A stretch of 32,646 nucleotides of DNA from Acidobacteriota bacterium (GCA_003224855.1 QHZY01000029.1:1-32646), one strand, 5' to 3'. Positions 1 to 9,305 are shown, counted from the first letter of the stretch. Numbers and translations: made by a program. The notes: generated from the sequence alone by a model not told the origin.

Positions 1-2
1 TG

Positions 3-1343
3 CTGACCGTGCTGGTGCTGTTCGCCACCACCTGGCTGGCGCTGTATCTCTCCAAGCTGGTGACGCGGCCAATCGCCGCGTTGGCCGAAGCTACCCAGGA
101 AATCTCGCGCGGCCGGCTGGATTACCGCGTCGAGGTCACTGCCGCCGACGAGATCGGTGACCTGGTCGGATCCTTCAACCGCATGGCGGAGGAGTTGGAG
201 ATCAGCCGCCGCCAGATCGAAGCATCCAGCCATGATCTGAGTGCGGCCAATGTTGCTCTGGAGCAACGCCGCCGGCAAATCGAGACCATACTTGAGAGCA
301 TTCCAACCGGAGTGATGTCACTGGATGCCGGCCGTAAAATTACCCATGTCAATCAGGCTCTCCTCCGCTTGTTTTCGACCGGAGAAGGCGAACCCTCACC
401 GTCCATTTCGGTTGGTTCCAATCTGAAGGATGTCTTCTCCGCTGATCTGGTGGAAGACCTCGAACCCCTGCTGCGTCGCGCGGATCGCATGGGAAACACC
501 ACCACTCAGGTTGAGATTGGAGTGCGCGGCACACGCCTTAACGTAGCAGTTACAGTGGCCACCCTTCAAAAACTGGGATACGTGCTGGTCTTTGAAGATC
601 TCTCTGACTTGTTGAAGGCCCAGAAACAGGCTGCCTGGCGTGAAGTTGCCCGCAGAGTAGCCCATGAGATAAAAAATCCGCTCACCCCAATCGCACTCTC
701 AGCTGAGCGCATTCGCCGTCACCTACGGCGGGGTACGCCGCCCGATGCTTCATCCCTGCAGATCGTTCAAAGCTGCGCGGAGACCATCGGGACTGCGGTT
801 GAAACCCTGCGCAATCTGGTAAACGAATTCTCGGCTCTGGCCCGGTTTCCGGCAGCGCAGCCTGTACCAGCCGACATCAATTCCATCGTTGAAGGCACGC
901 TTGCCATGTTCAATGGCCGCCTGGACGGCATTCATGTGCAGACCTTCCTGTCCTCCGATTTGCCTAAAGTGATGGCCGATTCCGAGGCCATCAAACGGGT
1001 TCTGGCCAACATCGTTGATAACGCAGCGGAGGCCATGAACGGCTCCCTGGTCCGGGAAATCCAGATATCCACCGCGCTCCTCGCCAACCGTGAAGCGGTA
1101 GAAATCTCGATTTCCGATACCGGGCACGGCGTCACACAGGAATTGAAAGAGCGCCTCTTCCTGCCTTACTTCTCTACCAAGAAGCGCGGGACCGGTCTGG
1201 GCCTGGCCATAGTCAGCCGCATACTCGAAGACCACCATGGCTCGATTCGAGTCGAAGAAAACCAGCCGGTGGGTACGCGGTTCGTGATCGAGCTCCCCTT
1301 ATATCCCCAGGAGGCCGCATCTCCAGCCGCTCAGCATGCATAA
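3..1343 (+). CDS. ntrY: NtrY-like membrane sensor histidine kinase, C-terminal part (5' end outside window)
   Basis: The reading frame is open to the left edge, so the N-terminal membrane and sensor part is missing. Numbering from the GTG at position 9, the visible part holds the end of a membrane helix (about 1-18), a HAMP domain (about 15-66, with RPI and DEIGDL), a short coiled coil, a PAS domain (about 87-200), a HisKA dimerization domain with phospho-acceptor His219 in VAHEIKNPLTPI, and a HATPase domain (N box from Asn334, G1 DTGHGV, G2 GTGLGLAIV). HAMP-PAS-HisKA-HATPase followed directly by an NtrX-type regulator is the NtrY arrangement. The kinase would autophosphorylate and pass phosphate to the next gene product. 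Its stop overlaps the ntrX ATG by 8 bases, implying translational coupling. The signal sensed cannot be read from the sequence. Confidence 0.9.
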   Translation: MTVLVLFATTWLALYLSKLVTRPIAALAEATQEISRGRLDYRVEVTAADEIGDLVGSFNRMAEELEISRRQIEASSHDLSAANVALEQRRRQIETILESIPTGVMSLDAGRKITHVNQALLRLFSTGEGEPSPSISVGSNLKDVFSADLVEDLEPLLRRADRMGNTTTQVEIGVRGTRLNVAVTVATLQKLGYVLVFEDLSDLLKAQKQAAWREVARRVAHEIKNPLTPIALSAERIRRHLRRGTPPDASSLQIVQSCAETIGTAVETLRNLVNEFSALARFPAAQPVPADINSIVEGTLAMFNGRLDGIHVQTFLSSDLPKVMADSEAIKRVLANIVDNAAEAMNGSLVREIQISTALLANREAVEISISDTGHGVTQELKERLFLPYFSTKKRGTGLGLAIVSRILEDHHGSIRVEENQPVGTRFVIELPLYPQEAASPAAQHA

Positions 1344-2691
1344 AATTCTGATCGTTGATGACGAATCGGCCATTCGCCAATCACTCAAGGGCGTGCTCGA
1401 AGATGAGGGCTACGAAGCCCAAACCGCGGAAAGCGGAGAGGCCTGTCTGGAGAGCTTGCGGCGGCGCCCGTTCGATATTGTTCTGCTCGACATCTGGTTG
1501 CCCGGCGCCGATGGACTGGAGATTTTGGAAAGCGTGCGCGAGCTGGAACACCCTCCCGAAGTCATCATTATTTCAGGCCACGGAACCATCGAGACTGCGG
1601 TTCGCGCCACCAAGCTCGGGGCCTATGACTTCCTCGAAAAGCCGCTCTCGATCGAGAAAACCCTGATCCTGATAAAGAACGCGATCGATTCCCGCCGCCT
1701 GCGCGATGAAAATCGGGAACTGAAGCGGCAGCTCTCTCCGCGAGGAGTGATCGTGGGCGAGAGCATCCCCATCAAGGCTCTGCGCCAGCAGATTCAACTG
1801 ATGGCTCCCACTCATGGCCGGGTGCTGATATTTGGTGAATCGGGCACCGGTAAAGAGCTGGTCGCGCAGGCCATCCACTTACAAAGTCCCCGCAAAGACG
1901 AAATGTTCGTAGAGGTGAATTGCGCCGCCATCCCCGAAGATTTGATCGAGAGTGAATTATTCGGTCATCGGAAAGGAGCGTTCCCGGCAGCTGCGGCTGA
2001 TAAAGAAGGCAAGTTTCAAAGAGCGCATGAAGGAACACTCTTCCTCGACGAAATCGGCGACATGAGCCTGAAGACCCAGGCCAAGGTCTTGCGCACCCTC
2101 GACGAGCAACGCTTCACGCCGGTGGGCGGCGAGGAACCGGTCACGGTGGATGCACGGGTCATCGCGTCTACCAATAAAGATCTGGAGGAAGAGATATTGC
2201 GCGGAAATTTTCGCGAAGATCTTTTCTATCGATTAAACGTGATCCCCTTCTCTGTTCCCCCGTTGCGGGAAAGGCAGGAAGATGTGCCGATCCTGGCGCG
2301 ACACTTCCTTCGCGAATTTTCGGCTACTTACGGGCGGCGTCCGCGTGAAATCACCGATGACGCCATTGATACGCTGATGAGATATTCCTGGCCGGGGAAT
2401 GTCCGCGAGTTGCGCAACGTAATCGAGCGGGTGGTGATTATGAATCCCAGCACTACCCGATTTGATCGCAAGCACCTGCCTCCGCTGGTGCACCGAGACG
2501 GGGGACGCAGAATATCAGGCGCAGGCTCTTCTACGCTCCATCAGGCCCGCGCTGCTTACGAGCGTGATTACATTTTGAAGAAGCTGGATGAGAACCACAG
2601 CAATATCAGTCGCACCGCCGAAGTCCTGGGACTGGAACGAAGCCACTTGTACCGCAAAATGAAGACTCTGGGAATTGTAGTGAAAGAGTAG
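1336..2691 (+). CDS. ntrX: NtrX-like sigma-54-type response regulator with altered GAFTGA loop
   Basis: A complete 451-residue, three-domain regulator. The receiver domain (1-120) has acidic Asp8/Asp9, phospho-acceptor Asp52, Ser80 and Lys102. The AAA+ domain (about 140-380) has Walker A GESGTGKE at 167-174 and Walker B near 234-240 (TLFLDEI). The C-terminal Fis-type helix-turn-helix (about 405-450) includes SRTAEVLGLERSHLYRKM. The family normally uses ATP hydrolysis to open sigma-54 promoters through a GAFTGA loop. Here the loop reads GAFPAA (214-219), so the Thr-Gly that touches sigma-54 is gone. It may therefore act as a DNA-binding regulator without sigma-54 activation, as inferred for other NtrX proteins with degenerate loops. 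It overlaps ntrY by 8 bases and ends directly against the convergent rsbW-like gene with no spacer. Confidence 0.92.
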   Translation: MHKILIVDDESAIRQSLKGVLEDEGYEAQTAESGEACLESLRRRPFDIVLLDIWLPGADGLEILESVRELEHPPEVIIISGHGTIETAVRATKLGAYDFLEKPLSIEKTLILIKNAIDSRRLRDENRELKRQLSPRGVIVGESIPIKALRQQIQLMAPTHGRVLIFGESGTGKELVAQAIHLQSPRKDEMFVEVNCAAIPEDLIESELFGHRKGAFPAAAADKEGKFQRAHEGTLFLDEIGDMSLKTQAKVLRTLDEQRFTPVGGEEPVTVDARVIASTNKDLEEEILRGNFREDLFYRLNVIPFSVPPLRERQEDVPILARHFLREFSATYGRRPREITDDAIDTLMRYSWPGNVRELRNVIERVVIMNPSTTRFDRKHLPPLVHRDGGRRISGAGSSTLHQARAAYERDYILKKLDENHSNISRTAEVLGLERSHLYRKMKTLGIVVKE

Positions 2692-3135
2692 TTACTTCTT
2701 GCGCATGTGCAGTTCGGTACCGTTGCGCGCAAACTTCACTTCATCCATCAGCTGATTGATGAGATATATCCCGCGGCCATGATTGGAATAGACATTTTCA
2801 CCTTGTAGCGGGTTCGGCACACCATTGGGATCGAATCCTTCGCCCGGATCGCGGACAATGATCACCAGGCCCTGGGGCTCATCATAGATAACATCACACT
2901 CCACAACTTTGGTCACATCGCCTTTGGCGCCGTGCACAACCGCATTGGCCAGCGCCTCGGTTAATGCCAACTCCACCGAGTCTTCCTTCCCGGCCACCAC
3001 CTGCACGTCTCTGACTACCTGCATAACGCTTTGCACCACGGGATCAACCGCATCGCGATCTGCTGCCAATGTAACTCGGAGCTTTAAAACTTTGTTTCCG
3101 GGGCTGTGGGATCCTTCGGGAACACTCTCAGTCAT
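2692..3135 (-). CDS. RsbW-like anti-sigma factor / serine-protein kinase (HATPase)
   Basis: A 147-residue stand-alone GHKL ATPase domain. The N box is ELALTEALANAVVHG with Asn64, the G1 box is RDPGEGFDP (from about 95) and the G2 box is HGRGIYLINQLMDEV (from 119). This is the RsbW/SpoIIAB type, which binds a sigma factor or phosphorylates an STAS-domain antagonist. No partner STAS or sigma gene lies in the window, so the target is unknown. The gene is the last of the phoH-ybeY-corC-era series, 42 bases after era, so it may share that transcript. Its stop codon abuts the ntrX stop on the other strand. Confidence 0.85.
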   Translation of the reverse strand: MTESVPEGSHSPGNKVLKLRVTLAADRDAVDPVVQSVMQVVRDVQVVAGKEDSVELALTEALANAVVHGAKGDVTKVVECDVIYDEPQGLVIIVRDPGEGFDPNGVPNPLQGENVYSNHGRGIYLINQLMDEVKFARNGTELHMRKK

Positions 3136-3177
3136 GAGCGGGTGTCAGCTAAGTGCTGTGATTGTACAGAGAACATT

Positions 3178-4161
3178 CTACGAGCGCAAACCCTGCTTCG
3201 AAGTTAACTGGTGCAACTGGCGCCGCCAATCCAGTTCATCTATGAATTCATTCGAATCACGCCAGTTTTCACGCACCTTCACAAACAGTTCCAGAAACAC
3301 CTTCGTACCCAGCATCTGCTCGAGTTGCAGGCGTGCTGCGGTGCCCATCTGCTTTATCATCTGTCCGTTCTTTCCCAGCAAAATGGCCTTTTGCCCCTGG
3401 CGCTCGCAGTAGATCACCGCGGCAATTCTGGTCAGTTTTCCAGCTTCTTCATATTGCTCAATGATGACTGTCACGGCATACGGAACTTCTTCGCTGGTGG
3501 CCTGGAGTACCTGCTCACGTATGGCTTCAGCCGCCATAAAGCGCGCGGGCTGATCGGTAATCTCATCCGGCGGGAAGTAGGGAGAGCCGGACGGAATCTT
3601 CTCGACGATTTTCTTCAGCAACAGATCCAGGCCTTCACGCTTCAATGCCGAGATGGGCACGATCTCGGCAAATTTGTAGGAACTGGAATAACGTTCGATG
3701 ATGGGCAACAGTTTCTCTTTTCCCTGAAGCCGGCTGGCAGGATTGCTCGGGTGCCGACGGTTGCGTAATAGATCAACTTTGTTCAGAACCAGGATCGCTG
3801 GAGTGTTCGATTTGCTGGCCAGCTTCAGCAGAAATTCATCCGTGCCTTCGGACTGTTTGTTTGCGTCCACCATCACCAGGATGAGGTCACAACCATCGAG
3901 CGCTTCGCGCACCTCGCTCATCATTTTGCGGCCCAGTGAACTGTCAGGCCGGTGTACTCCCGGCGTGTCCAGCAATACCACTTGCGCGGCAGCCATTCCC
4001 TTCCGGCCCGGCAGATTCACGATCCCTAGAATTCGGTTGCGCGTAGTTTGCGGTTTCGGACTGATGATGGCCAGCTTCTCGCCCACCAGCGCATTCAGGA
4101 GCGTGGATTTCCCTGCGTTTGGCCGTCCAATAATGCACACGAACCCGGAGCGAAATGCCAT
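3178..4161 (-). CDS. era: GTPase Era
   Basis: 327 residues. The N-terminal GTPase domain carries G1 GRPNAGKST (12-20), G2 PQTTRNR (37-43), G3 DTPGVH (65-70), G4 NKVD (127-130) and G5 SALK. The C-terminal KH domain includes the GKNGQMIKQMG loop. Era binds the 3' end of 16S rRNA and assists 30S subunit maturation. The protein is some 25 residues longer than the common length, because of a basic insertion after NKVDLL (RNRRHPSNPASRLQG). It sits 13 bases after the CorC-like gene and downstream of ybeY and phoH, a classic ribosome-maturation cluster. Confidence 0.97.
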   Translation of the reverse strand: MAFRSGFVCIIGRPNAGKSTLLNALVGEKLAIISPKPQTTRNRILGIVNLPGRKGMAAAQVVLLDTPGVHRPDSSLGRKMMSEVREALDGCDLILVMVDANKQSEGTDEFLLKLASKSNTPAILVLNKVDLLRNRRHPSNPASRLQGKEKLLPIIERYSSSYKFAEIVPISALKREGLDLLLKKIVEKIPSGSPYFPPDEITDQPARFMAAEAIREQVLQATSEEVPYAVTVIIEQYEEAGKLTRIAAVIYCERQGQKAILLGKNGQMIKQMGTAARLQLEQMLGTKVFLELFVKVRENWRDSNEFIDELDWRRQLHQLTSKQGLRS

Positions 4162-4174
4162 GGGTGTCCGTAAT

Positions 4175-5440
4175 TCAGATCAGTTTCATCTGCTTCGGCT
4201 GAAGCAGCGAAACTCTTACCTTCTCAACCTTCCGGCTGGTCGAATCCAGCACCTCAAACTTGAAGCCGTCTTGCTCTACCACTTCACCTTTTTGCGGAAT
4301 GTGTCCCGCCAGTTCACTTACTAATCCCGCGAGCGTAGCTGACTCATAGCCTTCGGGCCGGGTTCCAAACCATTCATTAAGGCGGTCGACATCGGTGTTG
4401 CCGGAGACCACATACGACTGATCGCTTTCGCGCACCACTTCCGCCCGATCATGTTCATCGCGTATCTCGCCTACAATCTCTTCCACCAGATCTTCAATCG
4501 TGACCAGGCCCGCTACCCCCCCATACTCGTCGACCACGATCGCCATCCGTATATTGCTCTTCTGCATTTCTCGCAGCAGATCGCTTCCCCGCTTGCTTTC
4601 CGGCACAAAATACACTTCTCTGCGCATCACCGAATCAACCGTGCGCACCTGCGCCTCGGTATCCGGCACCTGCAACACATCTTGAGCATAAACAATTCCC
4701 ACTATGTTATGAATCGTGCCTGAGAACACCGGAACTCGCGAAAACGGCTTGGCGCGTAGTAACTCAACGAATTGCTCGACTGTGGTATTAGATTCCACCG
4801 CGACAATCTCGGGGCGCGGCTTCATCGCTTCCCGCGCTGTCTTTTCACTGAATTCCACCACCGACTGAATCAGGTGGCGATCACTGGCGTCGAGAATACC
4901 CTCCTCCTGGCCCGCCTCAATCAGCGCATCCACCGCCTCGGCCTGGCTCTCCGGCGCTTCATCCGTATGTTCTCTGGTCAAAGTAGCTACCGACTGCAGA
5001 AATCCCAGGACAATAGTGATGGGAATAACCGCGTAGATCAGCAGTCGCAGAAGAGGAGTCAGCCGCACCAGCCATTCACCCGTTGTACGTGCAAAAAAAA
5101 CGAAGGGAAGAAAGCGGTTGAAAACGATCACAATCAGAATCAGGCTGAGCGAAGCCTGCAACACCTCGTATCCGCTCCATTTATCGCTGCGAAAAACGGC
5201 GAAACCAACCACCATGGCAATCGCGGCCATAGTAAGCGGAACGAGGGTTGTCATGGCGAGCGAAACTCTTGATCGGCCCATCCGCAACTTCGGTTCTACT
5301 TTTTGCTCGAAGGATTCGATGTTGTTCTGAAATTCGCGCGAAAGAAATTTGCCGATCTCCGCATAGACGCGATCCACATACGAAACAACCGTGAGTACGC
5401 CTAACAGGAAGACGAGCACAATCGCAACCGCGAAGTTCAT
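4175..5440 (-). CDS. CorC/HlyC-type CBS-domain membrane protein
   Basis: 421 residues. An N-terminal membrane region (about 1-150) has roughly four hydrophobic stretches, beginning MNFAVAIVLVFLLGVLTVVS. It is followed by a linker and a CBS pair (about 205-330, with REAMKPRPEIVAV and VVDEYGGVAGLVTIEDLVEEIVGEI). A CorC_HlyC C-terminal domain follows (about 345-415). The family is linked to divalent-cation (Mg/Co) efflux, with the CBS pair sensing nucleotide. It is not a haemolysin despite the historical name. Its ATG overlaps the ybeY stop in an ATGA, so translation is probably coupled. The membrane part is only loosely like the DUF21 domain. Confidence 0.88.
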   Translation of the reverse strand: MNFAVAIVLVFLLGVLTVVSYVDRVYAEIGKFLSREFQNNIESFEQKVEPKLRMGRSRVSLAMTTLVPLTMAAIAMVVGFAVFRSDKWSGYEVLQASLSLILIVIVFNRFLPFVFFARTTGEWLVRLTPLLRLLIYAVIPITIVLGFLQSVATLTREHTDEAPESQAEAVDALIEAGQEEGILDASDRHLIQSVVEFSEKTAREAMKPRPEIVAVESNTTVEQFVELLRAKPFSRVPVFSGTIHNIVGIVYAQDVLQVPDTEAQVRTVDSVMRREVYFVPESKRGSDLLREMQKSNIRMAIVVDEYGGVAGLVTIEDLVEEIVGEIRDEHDRAEVVRESDQSYVVSGNTDVDRLNEWFGTRPEGYESATLAGLVSELAGHIPQKGEVVEQDGFKFEVLDSTSRKVEKVRVSLLQPKQMKLI

Positions 5441-6003
5441 AGCTGTCCGGCTTTCGATTTTGTTTTCGGCGGAGACGGCCGTTGCCGCCGCTGAGGCTTC
5501 TTCGACATGCGTTTGCCTGGCTTGAAATTTTGATTTCGCTCGATCAGGCTACTCGAAAGGCCCAATGACGTTCTCAACCTCTGTTCCTTCCGTTCCATCA
5601 CGCCGTTGTCTTTTTCATGATCGTAACCTGCCAGATGCAACAAGCCGTGCAATATCAATATCCGGACCTCATCCTCCCAGGTTTCGTTCCGCTCCTCGGA
5701 GCTTCGCCTGGCTATGTCGAGCGAGATAGCAATATCACCCGCCAATCCGTTGCTCTCGGGCGCGGGGAATGACAAAACGTCAGTGGGAGCATTCTTCTTC
5801 CGATACTGGAGATTAAGCCGGCGCATCTCCGCACTTGAGGTGAGTAGAACATTGACCTCGCCTTTCACGCCAATTTGCCGGCGGGCGCGGCTCATGAAAC
5901 GCGCAAGTGACCTCATATCCAGGCCGGTCGCGCGTGTTCGCGTGATTATCAACTGAGTGTTCTGCGGCTGCGTGTCAAAAGGAAACAGGAGGGCAGCTTT
6001 CAC
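5437..6003 (-). CDS. ybeY: Endoribonuclease YbeY
   Basis: 188 residues with the zinc-binding signature HGLLHLAGYDHEKD (His119, His123, His129) and the preceding PTDVLSFP motif. YbeY takes part in 16S rRNA 3'-end maturation and rRNA quality control. The listed start is a GTG at 6003 with GGGAGG directly against it, too close for a good ribosome site. A TTG at 5952, giving MIITRTRATG, would match the usual family N-terminus better, so the start is uncertain. The C-terminus carries a basic Lys/Pro/Arg-rich tail of about 35 residues beyond the usual end. It lies 23 bases after phoH and overlaps the corC-like ATG. Confidence 0.92.
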   Translation of the reverse strand: MKAALLFPFDTQPQNTQLIITRTRATGLDMRSLARFMSRARRQIGVKGEVNVLLTSSAEMRRLNLQYRKKNAPTDVLSFPAPESNGLAGDIAISLDIARRSSEERNETWEDEVRILILHGLLHLAGYDHEKDNGVMERKEQRLRTSLGLSSSLIERNQNFKPGKRMSKKPQRRQRPSPPKTKSKAGQL

Positions 6004-6026
6004 CCTCCCGCATCATTCTAGCTAGT

Positions 6027-7082
6027 CTATTGCTCAGTTTCTACTTGCCCGGTCGTCGGGCCTGCAATATCCGACGGCATGCCTTTCACTCCTGCAGTGC
6101 CTCGCGAATCCAGCAGTGACATCTGCGGCTCATCTGCAATGCGCGTCTTGTGCTCTTCATAGGCATGAATAATCCGCTGCACCAGATGGTGCCTTACCAC
6201 GTCGCCTTCGTCGAAGTATACAAACGACAAACCCTGAACCCCTTTTAAGACGTCTATGGCTTCCAGCAACCCACTGCGGCGAGCATTCGGCAAATCGATT
6301 TGCGTAACGTCACCTGTGATTACCGCCTTCGAGTTGAATCCCAGTCGCGTTACAAACATCTTCATCTGCTCGGAGGTCGTATTCTGCGCTTCATCCAGAA
6401 TCACGAATGAATCGTTCAAGGTACGCCCGCGCATGAAGGCGATCGGCGCAATCTCTATCACGTTTTTCTCCAGATAGCGATCAACCTTTTCCGGTTCGAG
6501 CATGTCGTAGAGAGCGTCATATAGCGGGCGCAGGTAGGGATCAATCTTCTCCTGCAGCGTGCCCGGCAAAAAGCCCAGCCGCTCGCCGGCCTCCACCGCT
6601 GGTCTGGCGAGGATGATGCGGTTCACCCGTTTCGACAGCAGCGCCGAAATTGCCATCGCTACCGCCAAATAAGTCTTCCCTGTTCCGGCTGGCCCAATGC
6701 CGAAAACCATGTCGTGCTGCTCAATAGCTTCAAGGTATCGCCGCTGGTTCAGACTCTTTGGCTGCACTGTCCGGCGGCCGAAAGAGCGCTGCTTCCCTGC
6801 CTCCGCCAGACCACGGAGGGTAGCGTTGGGATCGGAAATCAACACGCGAAGCATGCTGTTGAGGTCGCCATTGTTAAAGCTGTGGCCGGAGCGCTGCAGC
6901 GCGTCGTAGTCGGCAAACACTTGCTCAGCTCGCGTCACGTCGCGGGTGCTGCCTTCGAGTTCAATGGAGTCCGAGCGGAGATCAATATTTACGTTGAAGC
7001 CGTCTTCCAGGACACGCAGATTCTCGTCCCGCGTGCCGAAGAGCGCCTCAATGTTCGGGGTCAGTTCGATGCGTTTCTTCAT
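6027..7082 (-). CDS. phoH: PhoH-like ATPase/RNase-associated protein
   Basis: 351 residues. A short N-terminal KH-like region (about 1-70) is followed by a PhoH NTPase domain with Walker A GPAGTGKT (130-137), the [18 protein letters not shown] block, and Walker B VILDEAQN (about 227-234). PhoH proteins are ATP-binding helicase-like proteins that commonly sit next to ybeY and are tied to RNA metabolism. This is the first gene of the phoH-ybeY-corC-era-rsbW series on the minus strand. AGGAG lies 3 bases before the ATG. Confidence 0.95.
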   Translation of the reverse strand: MKKRIELTPNIEALFGTRDENLRVLEDGFNVNIDLRSDSIELEGSTRDVTRAEQVFADYDALQRSGHSFNNGDLNSMLRVLISDPNATLRGLAEAGKQRSFGRRTVQPKSLNQRRYLEAIEQHDMVFGIGPAGTGKTYLAVAMAISALLSKRVNRIILARPAVEAGERLGFLPGTLQEKIDPYLRPLYDALYDMLEPEKVDRYLEKNVIEIAPIAFMRGRTLNDSFVILDEAQNTTSEQMKMFVTRLGFNSKAVITGDVTQIDLPNARRSGLLEAIDVLKGVQGLSFVYFDEGDVVRHHLVQRIIHAYEEHKTRIADEPQMSLLDSRGTAGVKGMPSDIAGPTTGQVETEQ

Positions 7083-7321
7083 TAACTCCTGTTCAATCCA
7101 ACCTGGGCCGGATTCAAGCTCAAGTAATCAGCTGTTCTTAGATGCACGGCTTCCGGGGGGCTGGAAGAAAGTGGAGCAACTGAGGTCGCAAAAATCCCAG
7201 ACTGCAGACAATTCACACGCCGGGCGGCGCAAGACACTACCATCAACCCCAAGAGTACCGCCGTTTTTCGACCATAGTCAATGCCATTGTAAGTGACAGA
7301 TCGCAGGACATTTGCCGCATA
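7083..7321. other. Intergenic region between phoH and the Ycf46-like gene
   Basis: This 239-base stretch lies between two minus-strand genes and should carry the promoter of the phoH operon. I could not fix a convincing -35/-10 pair or a terminator in it. No conserved reading frame was recognised. Confidence 0.4.
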
Positions 7322-8947
7322 TCAGCTCGCTCGTGCAGAGAACCCGGAGGCGGGCACGGCACGGGTTTTCGCCCATAGCCGTAGCGCCTCAATTTCTTCC
7401 GCCCGGGTGATTGACAGCGGCACGGTCGCCTGCAGCGCCTCGATTAGGTGGCGGGTGGTGAGTTGTTGGTTGCCTGAGTACGCCGCAAACAACGCAGTCT
7501 GCACTGCTGCCTCGATTTCTGCGCCTGAGTAGCCGCTCGCTGCACTGGCAATATGCTGCAGGTCAAATTCTGCGGGATCTCGCTTCTTGCGGCGCAAGTG
7601 AATGGCGATTATCTCCTTCCGCTCTCTTTCTTCCGGCAGGTCCACAAAGAACAATTCGTCGAAACGGCCTTTGCGTATCAACTCCGGAGGCAGCGCCGAC
7701 ACGTTATTGCAGGTGGCTGCGACAAATACCGGCGCTTTTCGCTCCTGCATCCAGCCCAGGAAAGACGCCAGCAGGCGTGACGATACCCCCGCATCCACCG
7801 ATGCCGAATCCGGACCGCTGCCGGCAAAGACCTTTTCTAATTCATCGATCCACAAAATGCAGGGCGCTAATCCCTGTGCCACGTCGAATACTTTGCGAAT
7901 GCGTTTCTCGGTCTCTCCAATGTATTTGTCAAAAATTGCAGCCGTATCGAACTTTACTAACGGCAGTTTCCACTCGCCCGCGATCGCCCGCGCACACATG
8001 CTCTTGCCGCAACCCTGCACCCCAAGGATAATCACACCTTTCGGCGGCTCCAGCCCGAACGATTGCCCTCCACCTTCCCACGCTCCGCGTCGCTGAGCCA
8101 GCCACTTTTTCAGGTTTTCCAGCCCACCCACATCGCCGAGATTCTCAGAGCTATCCACAAATTCGAGCATTCCGGAGCGTCGCAGCAGTTCCTTCTTGGC
8201 CTGCAGGATGTCGGTGATCATCTCCGCACACAGCGAATATCGCGCAACCAGGGCCTGCGAAACCGCACGTTCTGCTTCTTCTTCGGTCAGGCCCCGAAGA
8301 TTTGCTGCCATGGCATCCACGGCAGCAGCATCGGCTTTCAGTTGCAGCGTGTAAATGTTAGACAAGCGCTTGAAGGTTTCCTCGATAATTTGGCGCAAGC
8401 GCAGGGGATCGGGTAATTGCAGCTCGAGATATTCCACCAGGCTGACCAGCTCTGGCGGCATTTCGATCGACGGCGCAGTCAGGATCAGCGTTCGGCGGTT
8501 AGCTGAGAATTTTTGTCCCACATCGCGCAGCCGCCTGATCACTACCGGGTCGCTCATGTGGCGGTGGAAGTCCTTCAAGACGAACACCGCTTCCAGCGTC
8601 ATGCTCTCCATATTCGCCAATGCCTGCACCGGTTCGCGTGAGTTGTAAACCGCCGTCTTGGCTCCTGCCGCTGAGGCGTCGGCGGGTGGCGAAATTGAGC
8701 TATGGCTACCCCAGTTGCCCATTTGTTCAACCCGCGCTTGAATGGAAGACGGGCTGGTCAGGGGACCGCCCCCGCTGCCCGAGCGTGTCAGGCCATCCGC
8801 TATGCTCCACTCGAACATCGCCAGCTGCAATTCCGAGCAGGCATTCCTTACCAGCGAGATGGCGCGTGGTTCTTCGACCGTCTCCATCACCACTATGGGT
8901 GTGGAGGAATTAATCAGAATCTTCAGACGGTCAAGAGTGGTGGCCAC
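7322..8947 (-). CDS. Ycf46-like AAA+ ATPase
   Basis: 541 residues. The N-terminal half (1-255) has a degenerate AAA-like fold rich in Leu/Val and no Walker A. The second half is a full AAA+ module with Walker A GVQGCGKS (309-316), Walker B CILWIDELEK (from 363), a sensor-1 region VAATCN and the arginine-finger region ELIRKGRFDELFF. This bipartite layout is that of Ycf46, known in cyanobacteria and plastids. No photosynthesis gene is nearby, so the role here is unknown. The start is a GTG at 8947; AGGGAG lies about 20 bases upstream, too far for a standard site, so a different start is possible. It is divergent from rpsT and their control regions overlap. Confidence 0.85.
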   Translation of the reverse strand: MATTLDRLKILINSSTPIVVMETVEEPRAISLVRNACSELQLAMFEWSIADGLTRSGSGGGPLTSPSSIQARVEQMGNWGSHSSISPPADASAAGAKTAVYNSREPVQALANMESMTLEAVFVLKDFHRHMSDPVVIRRLRDVGQKFSANRRTLILTAPSIEMPPELVSLVEYLELQLPDPLRLRQIIEETFKRLSNIYTLQLKADAAAVDAMAANLRGLTEEEAERAVSQALVARYSLCAEMITDILQAKKELLRRSGMLEFVDSSENLGDVGGLENLKKWLAQRRGAWEGGGQSFGLEPPKGVIILGVQGCGKSMCARAIAGEWKLPLVKFDTAAIFDKYIGETEKRIRKVFDVAQGLAPCILWIDELEKVFAGSGPDSASVDAGVSSRLLASFLGWMQERKAPVFVAATCNNVSALPPELIRKGRFDELFFVDLPEERERKEIIAIHLRRKKRDPAEFDLQHIASAASGYSGAEIEAAVQTALFAAYSGNQQLTTRHLIEALQATVPLSITRAEEIEALRLWAKTRAVPASGFSARAS

Positions 8948-8953
8948 GCTGGT

Positions 8954-8982
8954 TTGACGGTTTCAACTCCCTACCGTACAAT
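8954..8982 (+). promoter_or_regulatory. Sigma-70 promoter for rpsT
   Basis: TTGACG (8954-8959) and TACAAT (8977-8982) are separated by exactly 17 bases. Transcription would start near 8989, giving a leader of about 53 bases before the rpsT ATG. The -35 box sits within 10 bases of the divergent Ycf46-like start. Confidence 0.75.
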
Positions 8983-9041
8983 AACTTATTCGGTTCCCAC
9001 CGGAAATAGAACTCTGCACCTACAAGGGTGATTGAACCAGC

Positions 9042-9305
9042 ATGGCTAACCATTTTTCTGCATTGAAACGGGCACGACAGACCACCAAGCGGACCGCCCG
9101 TAACCGTGCCAACGCATCCCGTCTGCGCACCCAGTTGCGCGCATTTCGTGAGGCTCTGGCGAAAGGCGATAAAGCCGGCGCCGAGCGTATCTATCGGGAA
9201 ACTGCTTCCGCACTCGATAAAGCCATTCAGAAAGGCGTGTTGCACGAAAATACCGCCGCGCGCTACAAGTCTCGCCTGAACGTCAGGCTGAACGGGTTGA
9301 AGTAG
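9042..9305 (+). CDS. rpsT: 30S ribosomal protein S20
   Basis: 87 residues, highly basic, beginning [13 protein letters not shown] and containing the family segment [20 protein letters not shown]. The length matches bacterial S20, which binds 16S rRNA and helps early 30S assembly. It has its own sigma-70-type promoter. Its last 23 bases overlap the 3' end of the convergent arylamine N-acetyltransferase gene, and there is no terminator between them. Confidence 0.97.
   Translation: MANHFSALKRARQTTKRTARNRANASRLRTQLRAFREALAKGDKAGAERIYRETASALDKAIQKGVLHENTAARYKSRLNVRLNGLK

Noticed and set aside
750-1238. 162-codon minus-strand frame across ntrY
   Set aside because: Antisense to the conserved HisKA/HATPase region; composition is that of a shadow frame.
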